Below are positions 11,492 through 25,000 of a DNA stretch of 64,000 bases, in pieces; the first letter of the stretch is position 1; each line of letters opens with the position of its first letter. Under the pieces are notes generated by a model that was not told the DNA's origin, did not search any database, and worked only from the letters and a program-made list of their open reading frames with translations. The stretch spans positions 1 to 64,000 of the forward strand of contig JASAMV010004098.1 of NCBI GenBank assembly GCA_030248065.1, in the 5' to 3' direction. Origin of the DNA: Rhynchonema sp. JSB1_4. Lineage: Eukaryota > Nematoda > Chromadorea > Monhysterida > Xyalidae. The position numbers and the translations under genes are program-made.

Positions 11492-13762
11492 CAAATAGTC
11501 AACGTGAGCGCGCCCACCGAACTCAACAATACGCCCGGCCCCACAGCGACGGTTGTGCCGATTGTGACTGCATCGTCAGTTGGCTCGTCGTCGAACGCGT
11601 TTCTGACGCTGCAACAAGTCGACACGCCTTCTGGTCGGTTTTTTCATGCATTCTTCCCTCTGGTACTTTAGATACGTGGAACAAAGACTACAACCGCTGA
11701 TTTTTCATTGTTTCCTGATTAAATTCTCGTGCTGCTTCAGGTCAGTGCTACTTCCTGATGACGCCGGATGTTCTGGCGAAAATGAGTGCATCGAACAATA
11801 ACCACAACCAAAGTGATGAGACCATTGAACAGGAAGCAGGTCAGGCCGCACAAGATGCTGCCACGTTCGTTCCGATATCGAGGTCAGTTGAGGTTTTTGG
11901 CTTATGTTTCGGTTTTTGTTTCCGTGGGCATGTGCAACGCGTATTTTTTACATACCACCACCGTCGCCGGATTAACACCAACATAAACAACACCTTGCCT
12001 GTCTAATAAATGAAACGTTTTTCTTTGCATATGGCACGCGAACTCCGTATATATCAGCTAAAGTCATTTTGACGCTGTTGTGAAAAACCCCTTTTCCTTC
12101 TGCAGCGGTGATGGATTTGTAGTTTTTTGAAAGCTGGAAAACGATCTTTAAAGCACAATTGAAGTATGCTTATTCGATTATCTATGAGTTCCGATTAGGT
12201 ATATTTGTCGCTCCTGGGACCAGAAAATCTGTGGCTGACACATTGAATGCTGGGGTCGGGTGGATATAACTGTTTCCTAACAAACAAAAAAATTCGAAAA
12301 CGTGTTTGTGCGCACAGAATGAACGCGACGGGTGTCGGGTCATCCGTTGCACACGGTACGTTCGTTGTGTCAACCGACACCGACACCGATCTGGATGCCT
12401 CGGCCACACAAAATGTCGGCCAACGATTCGTGCAGCACAGAAAGCTGTCGCATAATCAAGGTCGTTGCGTGCTGGTTTAATTTTTTCCAATCTTGGTGAT
12501 CGAACGGGTTTGGTGCCACTAGTTTTGACCAGCGTCAAAGTTGTTTACTTTGCTCTGTATTGTATTTGCACATCTTGCACAGAATGCGAAATTGTGGGTG
12601 AAAATTGCACCTGAAATTCGGACATCTATGCGGGAATCGCACCTCATGAATTTTGAAAAAAACCGTGCTGTAAGGAAGCGACTTTCGCCCCAGTCTAAAT
12701 ATGTGGCATCAGTACATTTCAAAATGGTCAGATCACCAGTGAAGTACAGCTCTTGATGAGTTTTTGGCGCATTTTCAGTCGAGAAACGCCGTCGTGACAA
12801 AATCAACGAGCAGATATTCGAACTGGCCAGTCTGTTGCCTGACGACGGAGCTGAAGATGACCTCAGGACTATGACTGTTGCTAAGGTGCTTTTTATATTT
12901 TTCTGTGCTTTTTTTTATTTTTTGTCCGTGGTCTGGTTCATTTGATTTCGAACGAATTAGAGCATTTCGTCACGACACCATCAATAATGCAAGCGCTTAC
13001 ATAATAACCTAACTAAACTTAGAGAATGTCGTTTTTTTAAATTATTTTTTCAGAGCAAAAGTGTGATACTAGAAAAGACGGTGAAGTTCATTGATCAACT
13101 GAAGGACACAAACCTGAAGTTGGCTCGTGCTCACGATATGCACACCGGTCATTATGCCAAACAAAGGGGTGAAATCGTGGCATTGAGGTGGGTTCAGGAA
13201 GCCTATATGGCATTGCATATACCGTACACCAGGGTGCGGCAAGAGTAGGGGTTGGGGGTTTTAGTGTTCGGGTACCAGGTAATTGAATCTGTCTAAAAAC
13301 ACTGCACCGCTGAAGTGATTATTTTCAAAGAAAAACAGCATTGATTCTCTTTCAAATTTTCTCGCTTTCTTAACATCCACAATCTAGCAGTGCCTTTTCA
13401 GACAACAAGTGATCGACCTAAAACGTGAGAACGCAGCATTGCGCGCTCGATTGCCGGTGTGTGATGACAACGATGCCACCAGCTCCAATAGTCAACAACA
13501 AAGTGCCCGTTTGGTGCCGATTGTCATTTCGGCTGCTCAAAGTGCCTCCACAATTGGCGGGACGGTGAGCTCGATCCTCGCTAAGCGACGAGTGCAACAG
13601 ACCTCGACTTCAGGCGCCGATTCTGGACCTCGGCCGAAAATACAGGTATAATAGTTGAACGTGTTCGATTGTGATCAGCCTCATTTTAAACATGATTTTT
13701 ATACTTTTCAGAAATTGCAGTCTTCCTCATCTGGAGTTGGGCATGGCGACCACACCTATTAA
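11492..13762 (+). CDS. USF-family bHLH-leucine zipper transcription factor (5' end uncertain)
   Basis: USF proteins bind CACGTG E-boxes as dimers in the nucleus. Seven exons (11492-11633, 11741-11882, 12318-12460, 12779-12885, 13054-13187, 13402-13645, 13712-13762) join in phase to 320 residues and a stop. The USF-specific region GQCYFLMTPDVLAK is followed by a basic region HNQVEKRRRDKIN with the His, Glu and Arg that contact the E-box, then helix-loop-helix (LASLLPDD...SVILEKTVKFIDQLKDT) and a zipper reading ALRQQVIDLKRENAALRARL, close to vertebrate USF. A basic tail GHGDHTY ends the protein. The Met start is not visible; the first listed exon opens with an acceptor AG at 11490-11491. AATAAA at 14134-14139 may be the poly(A) signal, only about 100 bp before the next start codon. 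Confidence 0.9.
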
Positions 13763-14241
13763 CTGACTAATCGTTGAAATTTCATTTGACTATGTTAGTC
13801 GAATATAATACATATACAGCTTCGGGTGCTCCAATACGGACAATACTACGTTTTGTTGCCTATACGAAATCTTGAAATTGAAAACTTGGTTGTACAGTTT
13901 TTGATAGGACCTTGTGCTCAACTTTAGTTGATAATGTGAATGTGCGTGCATTTATGGTAAGTAGCACAGATAGACGCACGTTTAAAAATGTTGGTGTTGG
14001 TGTGGCGTAGCCTCTGTTGTATTTTGTTTTTGACATTTACACTATTGTTTCTAAGCTTGTACAGTTGATTATACCAGTTTGTCTCAGCCAACCATAATTC
14101 TGTAGTTATGTTTCGTTGACCAAAAGTGTGGAAAATAAACAAACCATCATACTTCACTGCACCTGACGGGTTCGTACCTTTTGTTCCTGTAGCTTTTTCT
14201 CCGCACACAGACAAAAGTTTAGCTAAGTAGATCAACCTGCC

Positions 14242-17200
14242 ATGAAGCCGAAAGCATTCGTTCAAAAAACCAATAGTTCCCCTCCCAGTGTCACAAAACC
14301 AACCATGGTGCTCATGTGTGCGGTAGCTATGACGACCAACTGTGGACAATTAGGCAACACACCACCTCACAGCAGCGACGTTGTCACGCGTGAATTTTGG
14401 ACTGGTATACTTGCTGCCAGTTTCCCGGTTTGTGAGTCACACCTGTTTTTCATGTGAATTCGGTCCAAAATGTAGACATCATCCACTCTTTTGCATAAAC
14501 GCCCAAATTTAGAAAAAAAATGGCGTGTGGTGGCATGTTATTGATGTGTTTCGGTGTTTTCGAAGTGATGGCAGCGTTTTTCATGTTCATATTGGGCATC
14601 TTATCGTATGCATTCGATTCGTACTACGGCAATTTCTCAGCCATACTTGGTGGCGTGTGTGTGATGATCGCGGGCGTACTCGCTGTGTTGGCGTCAAAGG
14701 CTGAGGTGGGTGCGCTCAAGGTTTTTATTTCAAATGAAACCCACACCCAGGTGCCATGGCACCTATAAATCTCCGAAGGTATCAAAAAGACGTTCTGGCA
14801 CCCCAAATGCGTATGTGGACACTTCTTGACGCTCGGACAAGAATTCTTGTCTTTCCTGTCTTTCTTGTCCGTATAGTCAAGAAGTGGTCTTTACGCCCGG
14901 GCGTAACATACATTTCTTGACTACGCGGACAAGAAAGGCATAAATAATAATACACAGTCAAGAAGTGTGCGTTACGCCTGGGCGTGAGGACCACCTCTTG
15001 ACTACGTGGTCTGGGTGGACAGAAACACAATGTAAGTTATCCGAATAAAAAATTAGTCTGTGAAACCAAAACGTACATGTACATGGGTCCCAATTTGCAG
15101 ATTAAGTACTCAGGCGATATAACATACATAGGAACATCAAAATTTTGAGTGACAGTATGTGACAAAAGTGATTAATTAGAAACCAAATCGTTCTGAAAAA
15201 ACTTCACATTGTGTCTTAAAATCGTATTCAAAATTCCACAAAAACGTTTTACAAAACTTCTCTGAGGTGTAGTGTTTAGTGGGTGTTTTTATTTTACAAA
15301 ATTCGATCACGCACCCTCTCAAGTACTGACTCGTGTGTTACATTGTGCATGACTGACAATGATTCCGTTGCTGTTCTTGTCATGTTCTTGTATAACAAAA
15401 CCACAGCAAATATGCATAATTCCTAGTTCTGTTAACATGTCCTGTGATCTGTCCTGATGTCCGTGATCTTTCTCTCTCCTTGGCGCTTTTTGTATCGTTC
15501 CACACCGTGAAAGGCCGCTCGCTACATAAAACGGGAGCATCTCAGGAGTGTCCATTGTTGTATAAGTTTCGGCCAATTTCCATTCTCATAAACTGCCATA
15601 GATTTGTTGGTGCATACAAAAAGCAGTGGTACTTCGCAACCAAGTTGCACAAAACATCTCTCACGCAAGCACTAAAGTGATTCATTAAGAAGAGCTGAGT
15701 GCTTAGATTAGAACAGTCATCTCTCATAGTCAAGAAATGGTCTTTACGCCCAGCCGTAACGCACACATCTTGACGCTAAAACATAATTTTTGTCTCTCTT
15801 GTCTTTCTTGTCCGCGTAGTCAAGAAGTGGTCGTTACGCCCGGGCGTAGCATACAGTTCTTGACGCGTCAAGAAGTGTCTAGCTACCCCCAAATGGGCGA
15901 AGACCACTATAAAGATAGGTTTCAGGTGAGATTGGCACCTAAGCTCAAAAAATCTAGGTGCCAGATTTGGATCACAGGTGCCATGGCACCGAAATTCAGT
16001 CAAAAACCACGGTATGGGGTAATGCTGAGGAGAAGGGTGACCTGTACAGAATCACTTTCGTTCTGTTGGTCACAAGTTAATCAACCAACTTGCTGATGTT
16101 TCACAGGATTCGTTAGTCAAAATTGTCAGTTTACGGCGTCGCATCAGGTGGCAGTTTATGATTTGGGCTTGTCAGATATATCGCAGATGTTTTTGAGGTC
16201 AAATGCAGTGTTCGAAAGGGATCCCGATCCCGGGCCCTTTTTCTGATCCCGATCCCGTCATTTTGAAAAAGTCAATCCCGATCCCGACCAAAAAAGTACC
16301 GGGATCGGGATTAAAGCTGCTGGTCAACAACCCTTCGACCGCGCTTGATCTAGGGGGTAGAATATATAAACAAAGTTTGGACATCGTGTTACTCGACCCT
16401 AATCTAGCGAGCCGATTGGTTGCTTCCTGATGTTTCACGGCCACGTTGAAGTTTGCACCTGGTGAAAAAAACCGAAAAAATTTGAAACGCTGCTGTGACA
16501 CGAATAGGCTGTTTCAAAGTTTGATATTATACAACAGTGACAGCAACCTCCAACATTGTGACAAAAACCGCAATGCACAATAGCTATTGAAACATCCGCA
16601 TTGTTGAATAAAAAAATAAAAGGTTTCAGAAACCTGGTCATTTTTTGCTAGGATTTTGTACTCGTGTAATTTTAAGCATCTGTGGTGAATGAAATAAGTT
16701 GTCAATTACAAATAAAAATCATCTAATTATCAAGTTCCTTGTTTGTGCTACCCAGTTTTCAAAACCCTACACAGCTCACACAATGTTTACCACAACATGC
16801 GCAAGGCAGCCATTCTCAAAGCGCACACACAACGACAATACACAGCCGGCACAGCGATAACACAGCAATATTTCACAGCGGGCCAGCTTTGTGTGTGTGC
16901 GCATTGGAAAGGCTGCCTTGCGCATGTTGTGGTAAACATCGTGTGAGCTGTGTAGGGTTTTGAAAACTGGGTAGCACAAACAAGGAACTTGATAATTAGA
17001 TGATTTTTGTTTGTAATTGACAAGTTATTTCATTCACCACAGATGCTTAAAATTACACGAGTACAAAATCCTAGCAAAAAATGACCAGGTTTCTGAAACC
17101 TTTTATTTTTTTATTCAACAATGCGGACGTTTCAATAGCTATTGTGCATTGCGGTTTTTGTCACAATGTTGGAGGTTGCTGTCACTTTAATATCAAACTT

Positions 17201-20200
17201 TGAAACAGCCTATTCGTGTCACAGCAGCGTTTCAAATTTTTTCGGTTTTTTTCACCAGGTGCAAGCTTCAACGTGGCCGTGAAACATCAGGAAGCAACCA
17301 ATCGGCTGGCCAGATTAGGGTCGAGTAACACGATGTCCAACCTTTGTTTATATATACTACCCCCAAGATCAAGCGCGGTCGAAGGGTTGTTGACCAGCAC
17401 CTTTAAGCTTTGAGAACAAAAAGTGAAAAATTATGCAATCATCATAATTCGCTAAGCGGTTGTAAGGCCGCGGCCATGCAAACGCGGGCGCGGGTCAGAA
17501 AAATATTCTATATGTCCAACAACCGCCCCGCGTTTGCATGGCCGCACTTGCGGCGGGTCGCGGTTTGCGAGTCACTTGAAACATTTATTTGGGTGCAACA
17601 CACAAAAATTAACCAATCAGCGTCCAGCCAACGTCGCAGACTGCCGTCGCATAGCGTTGATTGGTTCATTTTTGTGTGTAATGGCTAAATAAATATTTCA
17701 AGTGACCCGCAAACCGCGACCAGCAATTGCGGCCATGCAAACGCGGGACGGTCATTGGACATAGAATTGTTGCTGACCCGCGGCCCACAACCGTGTTTGC
17801 GTGGCCGCGCCCCTAAGAGGTGCTCGACGGCTGATTCCGAGCGTGATGAAACCGCAAGCACCACCAATCGCGAACAAATCGAGCTCTAGAACTGAACGGT
17901 TACACAAAGTTGCATCGAACGAAGGGATTCAGTTTCGAGGAAATGATGTCATGGTGGGCAACAAATGAGACAAAGTTTCCGCGACTGGCACGTCTAGCTT
18001 CCAAATATCTAAGTGCTCCGCCTACGAGCGTGCCTTCTGAACAGCTCTTTTCCAGTGCAGCTGATTTGTTTGATGACAAAAGATACTGCTTGAAACCAGA
18101 AAATGGTGAAATGATTGTCTTTTTGTCAAAGGCTATGCCATTGATCGACTACAATTATGATATTTAAACTTATCCATCTTCAGATATTCTCGATTTCAAT
18201 TGGCTTTAATCACTGTTCCGGGTGTTTATCCATGTGTGATAAACATGTTTCATGGTTGTCTGTGACATTATCGTGCATCTTATGCATAAAATGATAAAAA
18301 CTATTGCTTATGGACTATCTAGTCAATCCCGATCCCGGGTTTTCAAAACCGGGATCCCGATCCCGACACTTTCTTGATCCCGATCCCGGGATTAAAAATG
18401 AATCCCGTTCGAACACTGGTCAAATGGTCCATTCGCACTGACGAAGATTTTTGGTGCAGCGGCCGTCTCGAAACGAGCACCCAATAGCACGCTGAATAGA
18501 CTGGTCCGTATGTCTGAGCCTTAACATAAATGTGGCCATAAACTTTTACCCAACTTAACTTGGCAGAGCAGACTTAAGAGACCTAAAATACCTGATTTGT
18601 CGATGAACCACAATCCCCTTACAGCGCAATCACAAACTATGGGGTCACATGTGTTGCGCACTGGTTGTATTGGTGGTCATTCTGAGCGGGTCATTGTATG
18701 GTTGGTTTGCATCGGCTGAAATGGATGCACTTGGCACACATGGCGAAAGTCCGGAATGGTGTTTTAATGGGTCAGTTGTTTTGTTTTTTCTTGATTTGTT
18801 CTACTTGGGGCGTTATTTTATATTTGGTCCACTTGAAAAACCATCGTGGAATGGCAGAACAACGGGGATCACCAAAGTGCAATCTCGTTCTTTTGCAAGG
18901 CCCATATCTTGGAAGGCATGTGTGGGATAGGGTCAGGTCTACTCTGCCCCAAACATACACATCCTCAGACGATCGCGCTCACGCAACCGTTTTTGAAAAC
19001 CCGCAGCTTACGGTAATACTTGTGGCGATAAGCTTGTGGCCACTCTCCGACTTCTCAGACTGTAATTGAGCTATACAGAAGTCAACGTTGCTGCGCTGGA
19101 TCAACTGTCAACTTTCAACTTGTGTACATTGCAGTTGTTGCCACGGTTGCATGGGTCTGTGGGACCCCAACACATACGCAGCTGCTGGAGCGACCACGGC
19201 ACCAACACAAAACAATGACATGTCCGCAGATCCATTCTGGAATGAATGGCAAAGTGCGTTCTTGGATTCATTGTATACGTAGCACATGTGCATGATCGGG
19301 ACCTGGCATTTTCGGCACATGCACAGAAAAGTCATCACATATGGATTAGATTGATATTAGATACATGGTAATGAAGGTATACACCTTCACACCCTACGCA
19401 CCATCGGTCAGGTGGCCCAAACGTCCTCCCACCTTTGTCAGGTTGGAGCGATCATAGCGGCCCAGCTGTGGACATGCCTTGTGATGCATTGTTGTGGATC
19501 ACTTCGTGTCACGCAAATGAAGAGGCCCTGTTCACCGCTGTTTTGGCCATAGTGTTGACCACACTGGTCATGATGTCATTGATTATATCGATGTTGCTCG
19601 CATGTTGTTTGGCAATGGGATGTTTGCAGAAGGACACGTTAGTTCGGCTCACGCAGTTCATCTTGGCGGTAATCAAATTTGGTGATCAAAGGTCGTGTGC
19701 TGACAAGTTGTTGTTTCAACCATAACTGTTTGGGACGGCTAATTTATAGTTTATAACTTGTGGGACCAGCAAATCCCGAAGTATCTTTGCAATCTGGGTT
19801 TGATCATATCACCAAGTTCGGTCACGTTATAAACTTTTGGATCATTTTGTCAGAACGAAAATGAAAGTATCCTTTGCCTGTCAGGGATCACGTCTCACAC
19901 GGACCGGGCTATGTGAACTCCTATCCAACACAAGCCTGGCATGTGCAACAACCGTCGGTCCTGCCCCCACCGGTTAGCCATTATTCTTGCGATGTCTTTG
20001 TGATACGTCCGGTCTTGCCCTGATCACGTGACCGATGCCTTGCCTTATTGTATTGTGGATTGGGATTTACACATGCAACTGTTTTGACCCCGACCAGCGG
20101 GAACTAGCTCCCAGACGTAAACGGCAGGTAGATTTGTGGTATCTAAATCTCGAAATATCAGTTTATCTGTATAATATTTTGTGACCAAGGCAAGACCGGG

Positions 20201-21216
20201 CCGATTACCAAGTTCCCTGATCTTATCCCGACTGAGCCCAAAAGTCGTTACAGAAACGCATGGAGCCGGTGTTCCCCGAGAACGACCTTGGTGTACCGAG
20301 TGATGTGCCTGACAATTACGTGGCCGTGGCTGGCAGTGATGTTGAGGACCAACCGGTGCGGAAAGCCTTGTGCCACATTTTTCGACATTGTCTTCACATA
20401 TGTACCTTTATCATATTAGTGGCACGATTGGCGTTTCCCCACCGTTACTTTCACTCATACCATAAAAATATTCACCGCACGGCAGATTGGGGACGAAACC
20501 GTCGGTCGCTATATTGAAACTGAACGTTGGCTTCAGTGTGCAACTTTGGCCTACGGGTGTTAGTCAGGACCACGCCTTCGTTGCATTGTGTGGTGGTGTC
20601 GTGCTGGTTGTGTAGGGCTACAAGCCCACAACAGCAACAACCTTGCTATCCACAAAGTTGGTGTGCCTGGCACCTTGCACCAGCATTGCACTCTTGGGTC
20701 GCAAAAACAAGTCTTGCTCCTGAACCCCGTTGCCGTAAGCCAGACGGCCCTAGGTGCACACTACATACATAACATCTATACGGGGCGACAAACACATGCT
20801 GGGGTGTCACATCAACCTCTTGGGTTGACGCACATTGGGGTTCATGCGGAACATGGTTCTGTTCTGGTGAAAACAATAAATAATTCACGCTAGTGAAAGG
20901 TTTCACTGCATAAAGGCAGGGGGTCACCATGATGAGGGCACGGTGCATAATGTTTCGCGCCAACTTCCACATACGACAGGTGCCCGAGCCAGCCAAACCA
21001 GCGCCGGTCACCGACACGCCATCCGAGTCGTTCAACACGGCGATGTTTGGCGACAAACCCTTGTCAGCCGGCAATGATCTGGACAACCCAACACCGAGTC
21101 CCCAGCCCGATGACAAGCCTTCGACTGCTGCTAGCCGCAAATCGTTGGACCCGCGGGATGCGATGACCCCGGCCAGTCAGAAGGGACGAGCCGAGAGTGG
21201 GATGAGCTTGTTTTGA
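14242..21216 (+). CDS. Four-transmembrane protein (MS4A/FAM189-like layout)
   Basis: Nine exons (14242-14435, 14513-14705, 18625-18770, 19135-19253, 19442-19637, 19885-19972, 20098-20127, 20254-20355, 20980-21216) join in phase to 434 residues. A short N-terminus leads to REFWTGILAASFPV (membrane helix 1), then MLLMCFGVFEVMAAFFMFIL, an AILGGVCVMIAGVLAVLA segment, CCALVVLVVILSGSLYGW, a Cys-containing loop, and a last helix ALFTAVLAIVLTTLVMMSL. The cytoplasmic tail is rich in Pro/Ser (GYVNSYP, QPSVLPPP, TPSPQPDDKPS), suggesting SH3/WW-type partners. The FWTGIL start of helix 1 and the four-helix layout resemble MS4A and FAM189/ENTREP proteins; function is inferred only. The 30 bp exon 20098-20127 is the least certain. 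The 3.9 kb intron 2 is filled with transposons. AATAAA at 21357-21362 follows the stop. Confidence 0.75.
14818..15013. repeat. TTCTTGAC / ACGCCCGGGCGT repeat, block 1
   Basis: Alternating copies of GTCAAGAAGTGGTC and TTCTTGAC flank the palindrome ACGCCCGGGCGT (14894-14905) and a variant near 14975. The block recurs at 15728-15875. Both lie in intron 2 of the tetraspan gene. No protein is encoded. Confidence 0.6.
15728..15875. repeat. TTCTTGAC / ACGCCCGGGCGT repeat, block 2
   Basis: Second block of the family at 14818-15013, with GTCAAGAA(A/G)TGGTC next to TTACGCCC and GGGCGTA. AGGTGCCATGGCACC, a perfect palindrome, occurs beyond each block (near 14749 and 15977), suggesting one composite element spanning about 14740-15990. 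Confidence 0.55.
16310..17413. repeat. 1.1 kb near-perfect inverted repeat inside the hAT element
   Basis: The arms run from about 16310 inwards and from about 17413 inwards, centred near 16861. Left CTGGTCAACAACCCTTCGAC matches the complement at about 17380-17400, and most of the two arms are identical over more than 500 bp each. Short gaps and substitutions occur, such as an insertion near 16525. Transcribed as part of an intron, it would make a very long hairpin RNA. Confidence 0.85.
17462..17812. mobile_element. Palindromic element nested in the hAT relic
   Basis: GCGGCCATGCAAACGCGGG near both ends, and the inner pair ACTTGAAACATTTATT / AATAAATATTTCAAGT with AACCAATCAGCG / CGTTGATTGGTT, form nested inverted repeats. 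It separates the 1.1 kb inverted repeat from the transposase fragment and is probably a later insertion. Confidence 0.6.
17910..18167 (+). pseudogene. hAT transposase C-terminal dimerisation region (fragment)
   Basis: About 85 residues and a stop match the hAT dimerisation domain: MMSWWATNETKFPRLARLA, then KYLSAPPTSVPSEQLFSSA, DKRYCLKPENGEM and VFLSKAMP. The WW, the SVPSE(Q/R)LFS core and the KR...L.PEN motif are all present. The frame is blocked upstream by a stop, and the rest of the transposase is missing. Confidence 0.88.
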
Positions 21217-21362
21217 ATGTTGACACTTGATATTTGTGGACAAGGTTCAATTCAATGGTTGGCCCAAATTCCCGAAACATTTCAAACGTTCATGCACTTG
21301 GTTGTGGTTATCGTTTTGGAAGTTGGGCGAAATAAGACCATTGAAACATTGTGCCGAATAAA

Positions 21363-22099
21363 ACAGCAGGAAAACTGTCATTAGTCAACGCAATGTGTGG
21401 TGACAAGAAGCCGACATTTCGGCTAATATTACAGCGGTCAAATTACAGCTCCGAGTGAGCGCGAGAAATAATACCAGGCGTTCTTGGTGAGTTGACGACA
21501 CTGCAAGTTGATGAAGTGATTTGACCACTTGAGTTTGGGTTGACCGCTGTAAGTCAACTTTTCGACCAAACCAGTTTTTCGGCTGCTTTATGACAGTCGG
21601 ATTCAAAGCTTCAAAATGTTAACCATTTTGGAACGTCGCTTGGCTGTGTTTTATTATCACATTGGTCCACACTCTTTATATGCGTGCCCTGTCTACCACA
21701 AGACTGTAAACAATACGCGTGTAATTATTTGAGTATCTGTGAATAAAATTATTTAGTAACCGCTGTCACGAACCTATTTGTGTATGCTAATATGCAGTCG
21801 TTAGGTGAAAAATAGCCCTATTAAAGCCAGAACTAATCACTAGCCTCCACAACTACGGGTACACAAAAACGAAGTAGCGACTATTTAGAACCTAATTCAG
21901 GCCCATGAGCATGAAAGTTCAGCTAGGCAGAATCAGCGGTCGATTTTTGGCTGCTGAGGACAAGATAAGAACAAACAAACATAACCAATATCCAAACACT
22001 CACAATACTCGCAATACTTACATAATATAACTCAACGCACAATACTCGTACGGTATGAAGAATAACGACAAAACAGTGTGTTTCTGAATCCATTTTGTG
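21363..22099. other. Convergent intergenic region between tetraspan and UCP4 genes
   Basis: Both flanking genes end here. A small inverted pair CAGCGGTCAA / TTGACCGCTGT lies at about 21432-21552. No gene is recognised. Confidence 0.5.
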
Positions 22100-25000
22100 T
22101 CAAAAACTGGAAGCGCCAGTTATCGAACGAATCTTTTCAAACGAAACCCAGAATGTGAGCGACCACGGTGCCATACGTGCATAGATGGGGACGAAACCCT
22201 TCCACAACGCAAGCAGGCCTTCAGCACGCACGGTTTTGAGCAAACAATCCACTGAACCGCTGTAGAGTAGGCCCCTGAAAATGAACATGTTCAGTATTGG
22301 TATTGAATAGCATACATTGTAACAGCGAGTTTTCCCCGCTTCCTTCTGCTATCACAGACGGGCGGTGCACTAGGACATCATCAGGGCACCCTCGCGACGT
22401 GGCACCATAAAAATGAGAGCAGATCTCATTGCTCTCTTAAAACTTCAATTGCTGGGCACAAAGATTCAGGCCAGCGGGAAATGGGAGCAGCAATCCATCT
22501 ACTAAACCCAGCCAAGGTGCAACTCTGTTGCAAGTTGCCCTCCCTCACTGCCATGCACCTTCGTGCGCAGCAAGTTCCCCTCAACTTGTGTTTACGTGTC
22601 CATCTGGTGTGCATGTATATTCACAGTGTGGACTCCACAAGACGATGAGGGCAAAACCGAACGCAGTTGCTCTATTGGTCGTGATGACAATCCCCATCAA
22701 CTATACCCACCTGCCCATGTGATCAGTGGGTTGATTCATAATCCTGGTCTTGACCACATCAGCGGGTGTCGATGTTGTCGCAGCAGCCAGTCCCGAACAA
22801 GCACTCGATGTTGCGTGTGTCAACCAGTCATCACCCATCGATGTGTGACGTAACAGTTGATGTTTCACTTGGTCGTATGTTGCGATGTCTGCAGCAAAAA
22901 TGAATGGTACACGCTCCACTCTGTACACTGGCCTGATCGGAATTCGTCATTTGTTGGTCAGTGTGAAGAATATTCACGGCATAGTATGCAAGATGTTTAT
23001 TTACTCACGACAAGGTTCAATAACATCTACTGTGCCGCCAGTGAGGGTTTCAACTTTTATAGCGTCGTTAGAAAAAGGGCCAACCGTATTTTAATTCCCA
23101 GTGTTTTTGCTCCACACGATAGCAAGATGTTATTAGATAAAGCTCTCAACAGCTGCCGTTAAATGCGGTCGTTGAAACACTTTCTAGGAAAAGTCAAAAA
23201 CCAAGCACGCTAACCAGCCATGTTGACCAGTGCAGCGCGTTGTACATTAGGTATCCACCCTTTCCATAGTGATCTGACACCGCCTTGAGATACTACCTGC
23301 TGTACAGCGTGCCAGAGGTTATCGAATCTGCAAACAAAACAATGACGTGTTACCATGTGAACACGATACGATCCAATCCGTTTGGTAATGTTGCACAGGT
23401 TTGCCACCACAACGATTATTTCCAAAACGACACACACCTGGGAGGCAGTCCCTGTCGCTGTCTCATCCCTTCCGCCTGTGCCTGCACTTTTATCAGATCG
23501 GTCGGCGACGCAGCCAATTGTGCCACAGCACCACTGATCATCCCGCCCAACATAGCCTTCCACAACGGGAACCGACCATCGGCTTTTCGTTTCAAAATGT
23601 TTTCGCGTAAATGCTCGTACACGCCCATGCGAATGCCGGTGTACACTGCAATCGGGACAGAGCACGTCGATTCTGGTTACTGTATAGAATATTGACAATC
23701 TAGGGGGGTAATCACAATCAGGCTGATTGAGCACCAAAGTAGCGTCAATATTCACTATATCGTAATCCCCTGCAAACAGGGGACCGTGTACATTTTGTTA
23801 AATCTTAAAAAGTGGCAGAAAACGAACTAACCATAATGCCGCAGCACAGCCGGTCCCAAACCGCCGTACAGCCCTAATACACCCTCGTGTTGTACTGAAA
23901 CAATCAAGGAATGATCGCTTTGCACAAGTCTTGAAAAATAACAATCTGTCTCTCATATCAAGTGAACCCAGCAGCGTGTTTTGTGGCAGTTGCTCCTGCC
24001 GTCACGAACGGGGGCACCAGATCATTGTCGGTGCCAAACACGAGATTTCCACGTGACGCCAAAAACGCACGAGCTCGTTGAATGCCCGCGTAAAGCATAT
24101 CCGGCAACACACACCTATTTTGGTAAATGTGCGAAACATGCCCCTTCGTTTCAATGTGCGGATAGGTGCTGCATCAGTGCAAGCAGTCGCAGTTGATGTT
24201 GACGCCCTCTGTTGTACAATAGCATTGTGCGCGCTTTCGCCTTGAATTTGCAGGCGAGTCTTCACCGTGTCCAAGGGGTACGTAGCTAAAAAAAGATATA
24301 ATTAGGTTGGTATCAAATTTGGTGATAGGATCGAATCTATTTTGGCCACGTGACTTTTTTGGATTATGGATACATCGAGATTTACTGATGATATTCACGT
24401 CAACCAACGCCACAGTTATTTATCAGCTGTGTGAGCCCTTAGAGGAACTTTTATGCTGGTCGAAACTGGAGACATCAGTAATTCTCAAAACAACCAAAGT
24501 CCAAAAAGTCATATGAACTGGATTGATCATCAAGATTAATGGCCAGTTGTGCTTGTGCATATATATTAATGATGAACTAGACGGGACCCGTGCCGTGCCC
24601 CCCCCCCCCCGAAGACCCGTTAGTATACCCAAAGCTACCCGTGAAAATTGACCCATCCGCACCTCCGAGGGAGGGGGCCACAGACACACACACGTCTTCC
24701 TGTTTTAGTAGTATAGATTGTTTACAGCAATAATTTTCATGGAATAATTTTGTCGGAGAAGGTCGGATATTACAATTTTTCGAGACTTATGTAGGCTTGC
24801 AAATTTCAATTCCGCGACCGCTATATAGAGCAGTAGCCATCACCCTTCCCTATCCCTGATCGCGCCGAGATTCGCACAATTTCTTGCTGTTTCGCGACAT
24901 CAAAATTGGCATCAATTTTTTTATTATCGCAATCATCAAAACATGGCCGGCCAATATGAATACGACGATGAAGAAGTTAATGACAACGATGATCATGGTC

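Larger units (their letters stand above)
16198..18426. mobile_element. hAT transposon relic with 8 bp target duplication
   Basis: The element is 16206-18418 (2213 bp). The termini are CAGTGTTCGAA and TTCGAACACTG, typical of hAT elements, continuing into subterminal GATCCCGATCCCG repeats at both ends. GTCAAATG is duplicated exactly at 16198-16205 and 18419-18426. The interior holds a 1.1 kb inverted repeat, a second palindromic insertion and a transposase C-terminal fragment, so the element cannot make a full transposase. It lies in intron 2 of the tetraspan gene, in the same orientation as the gene judged from the transposase fragment. Confidence 0.92.

Noticed and set aside
20646..21140. 164-residue minus-strand open frame
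   Set aside because: It lies opposite the last exon of the tetraspan gene and has no recognisable motif; a shadow frame.
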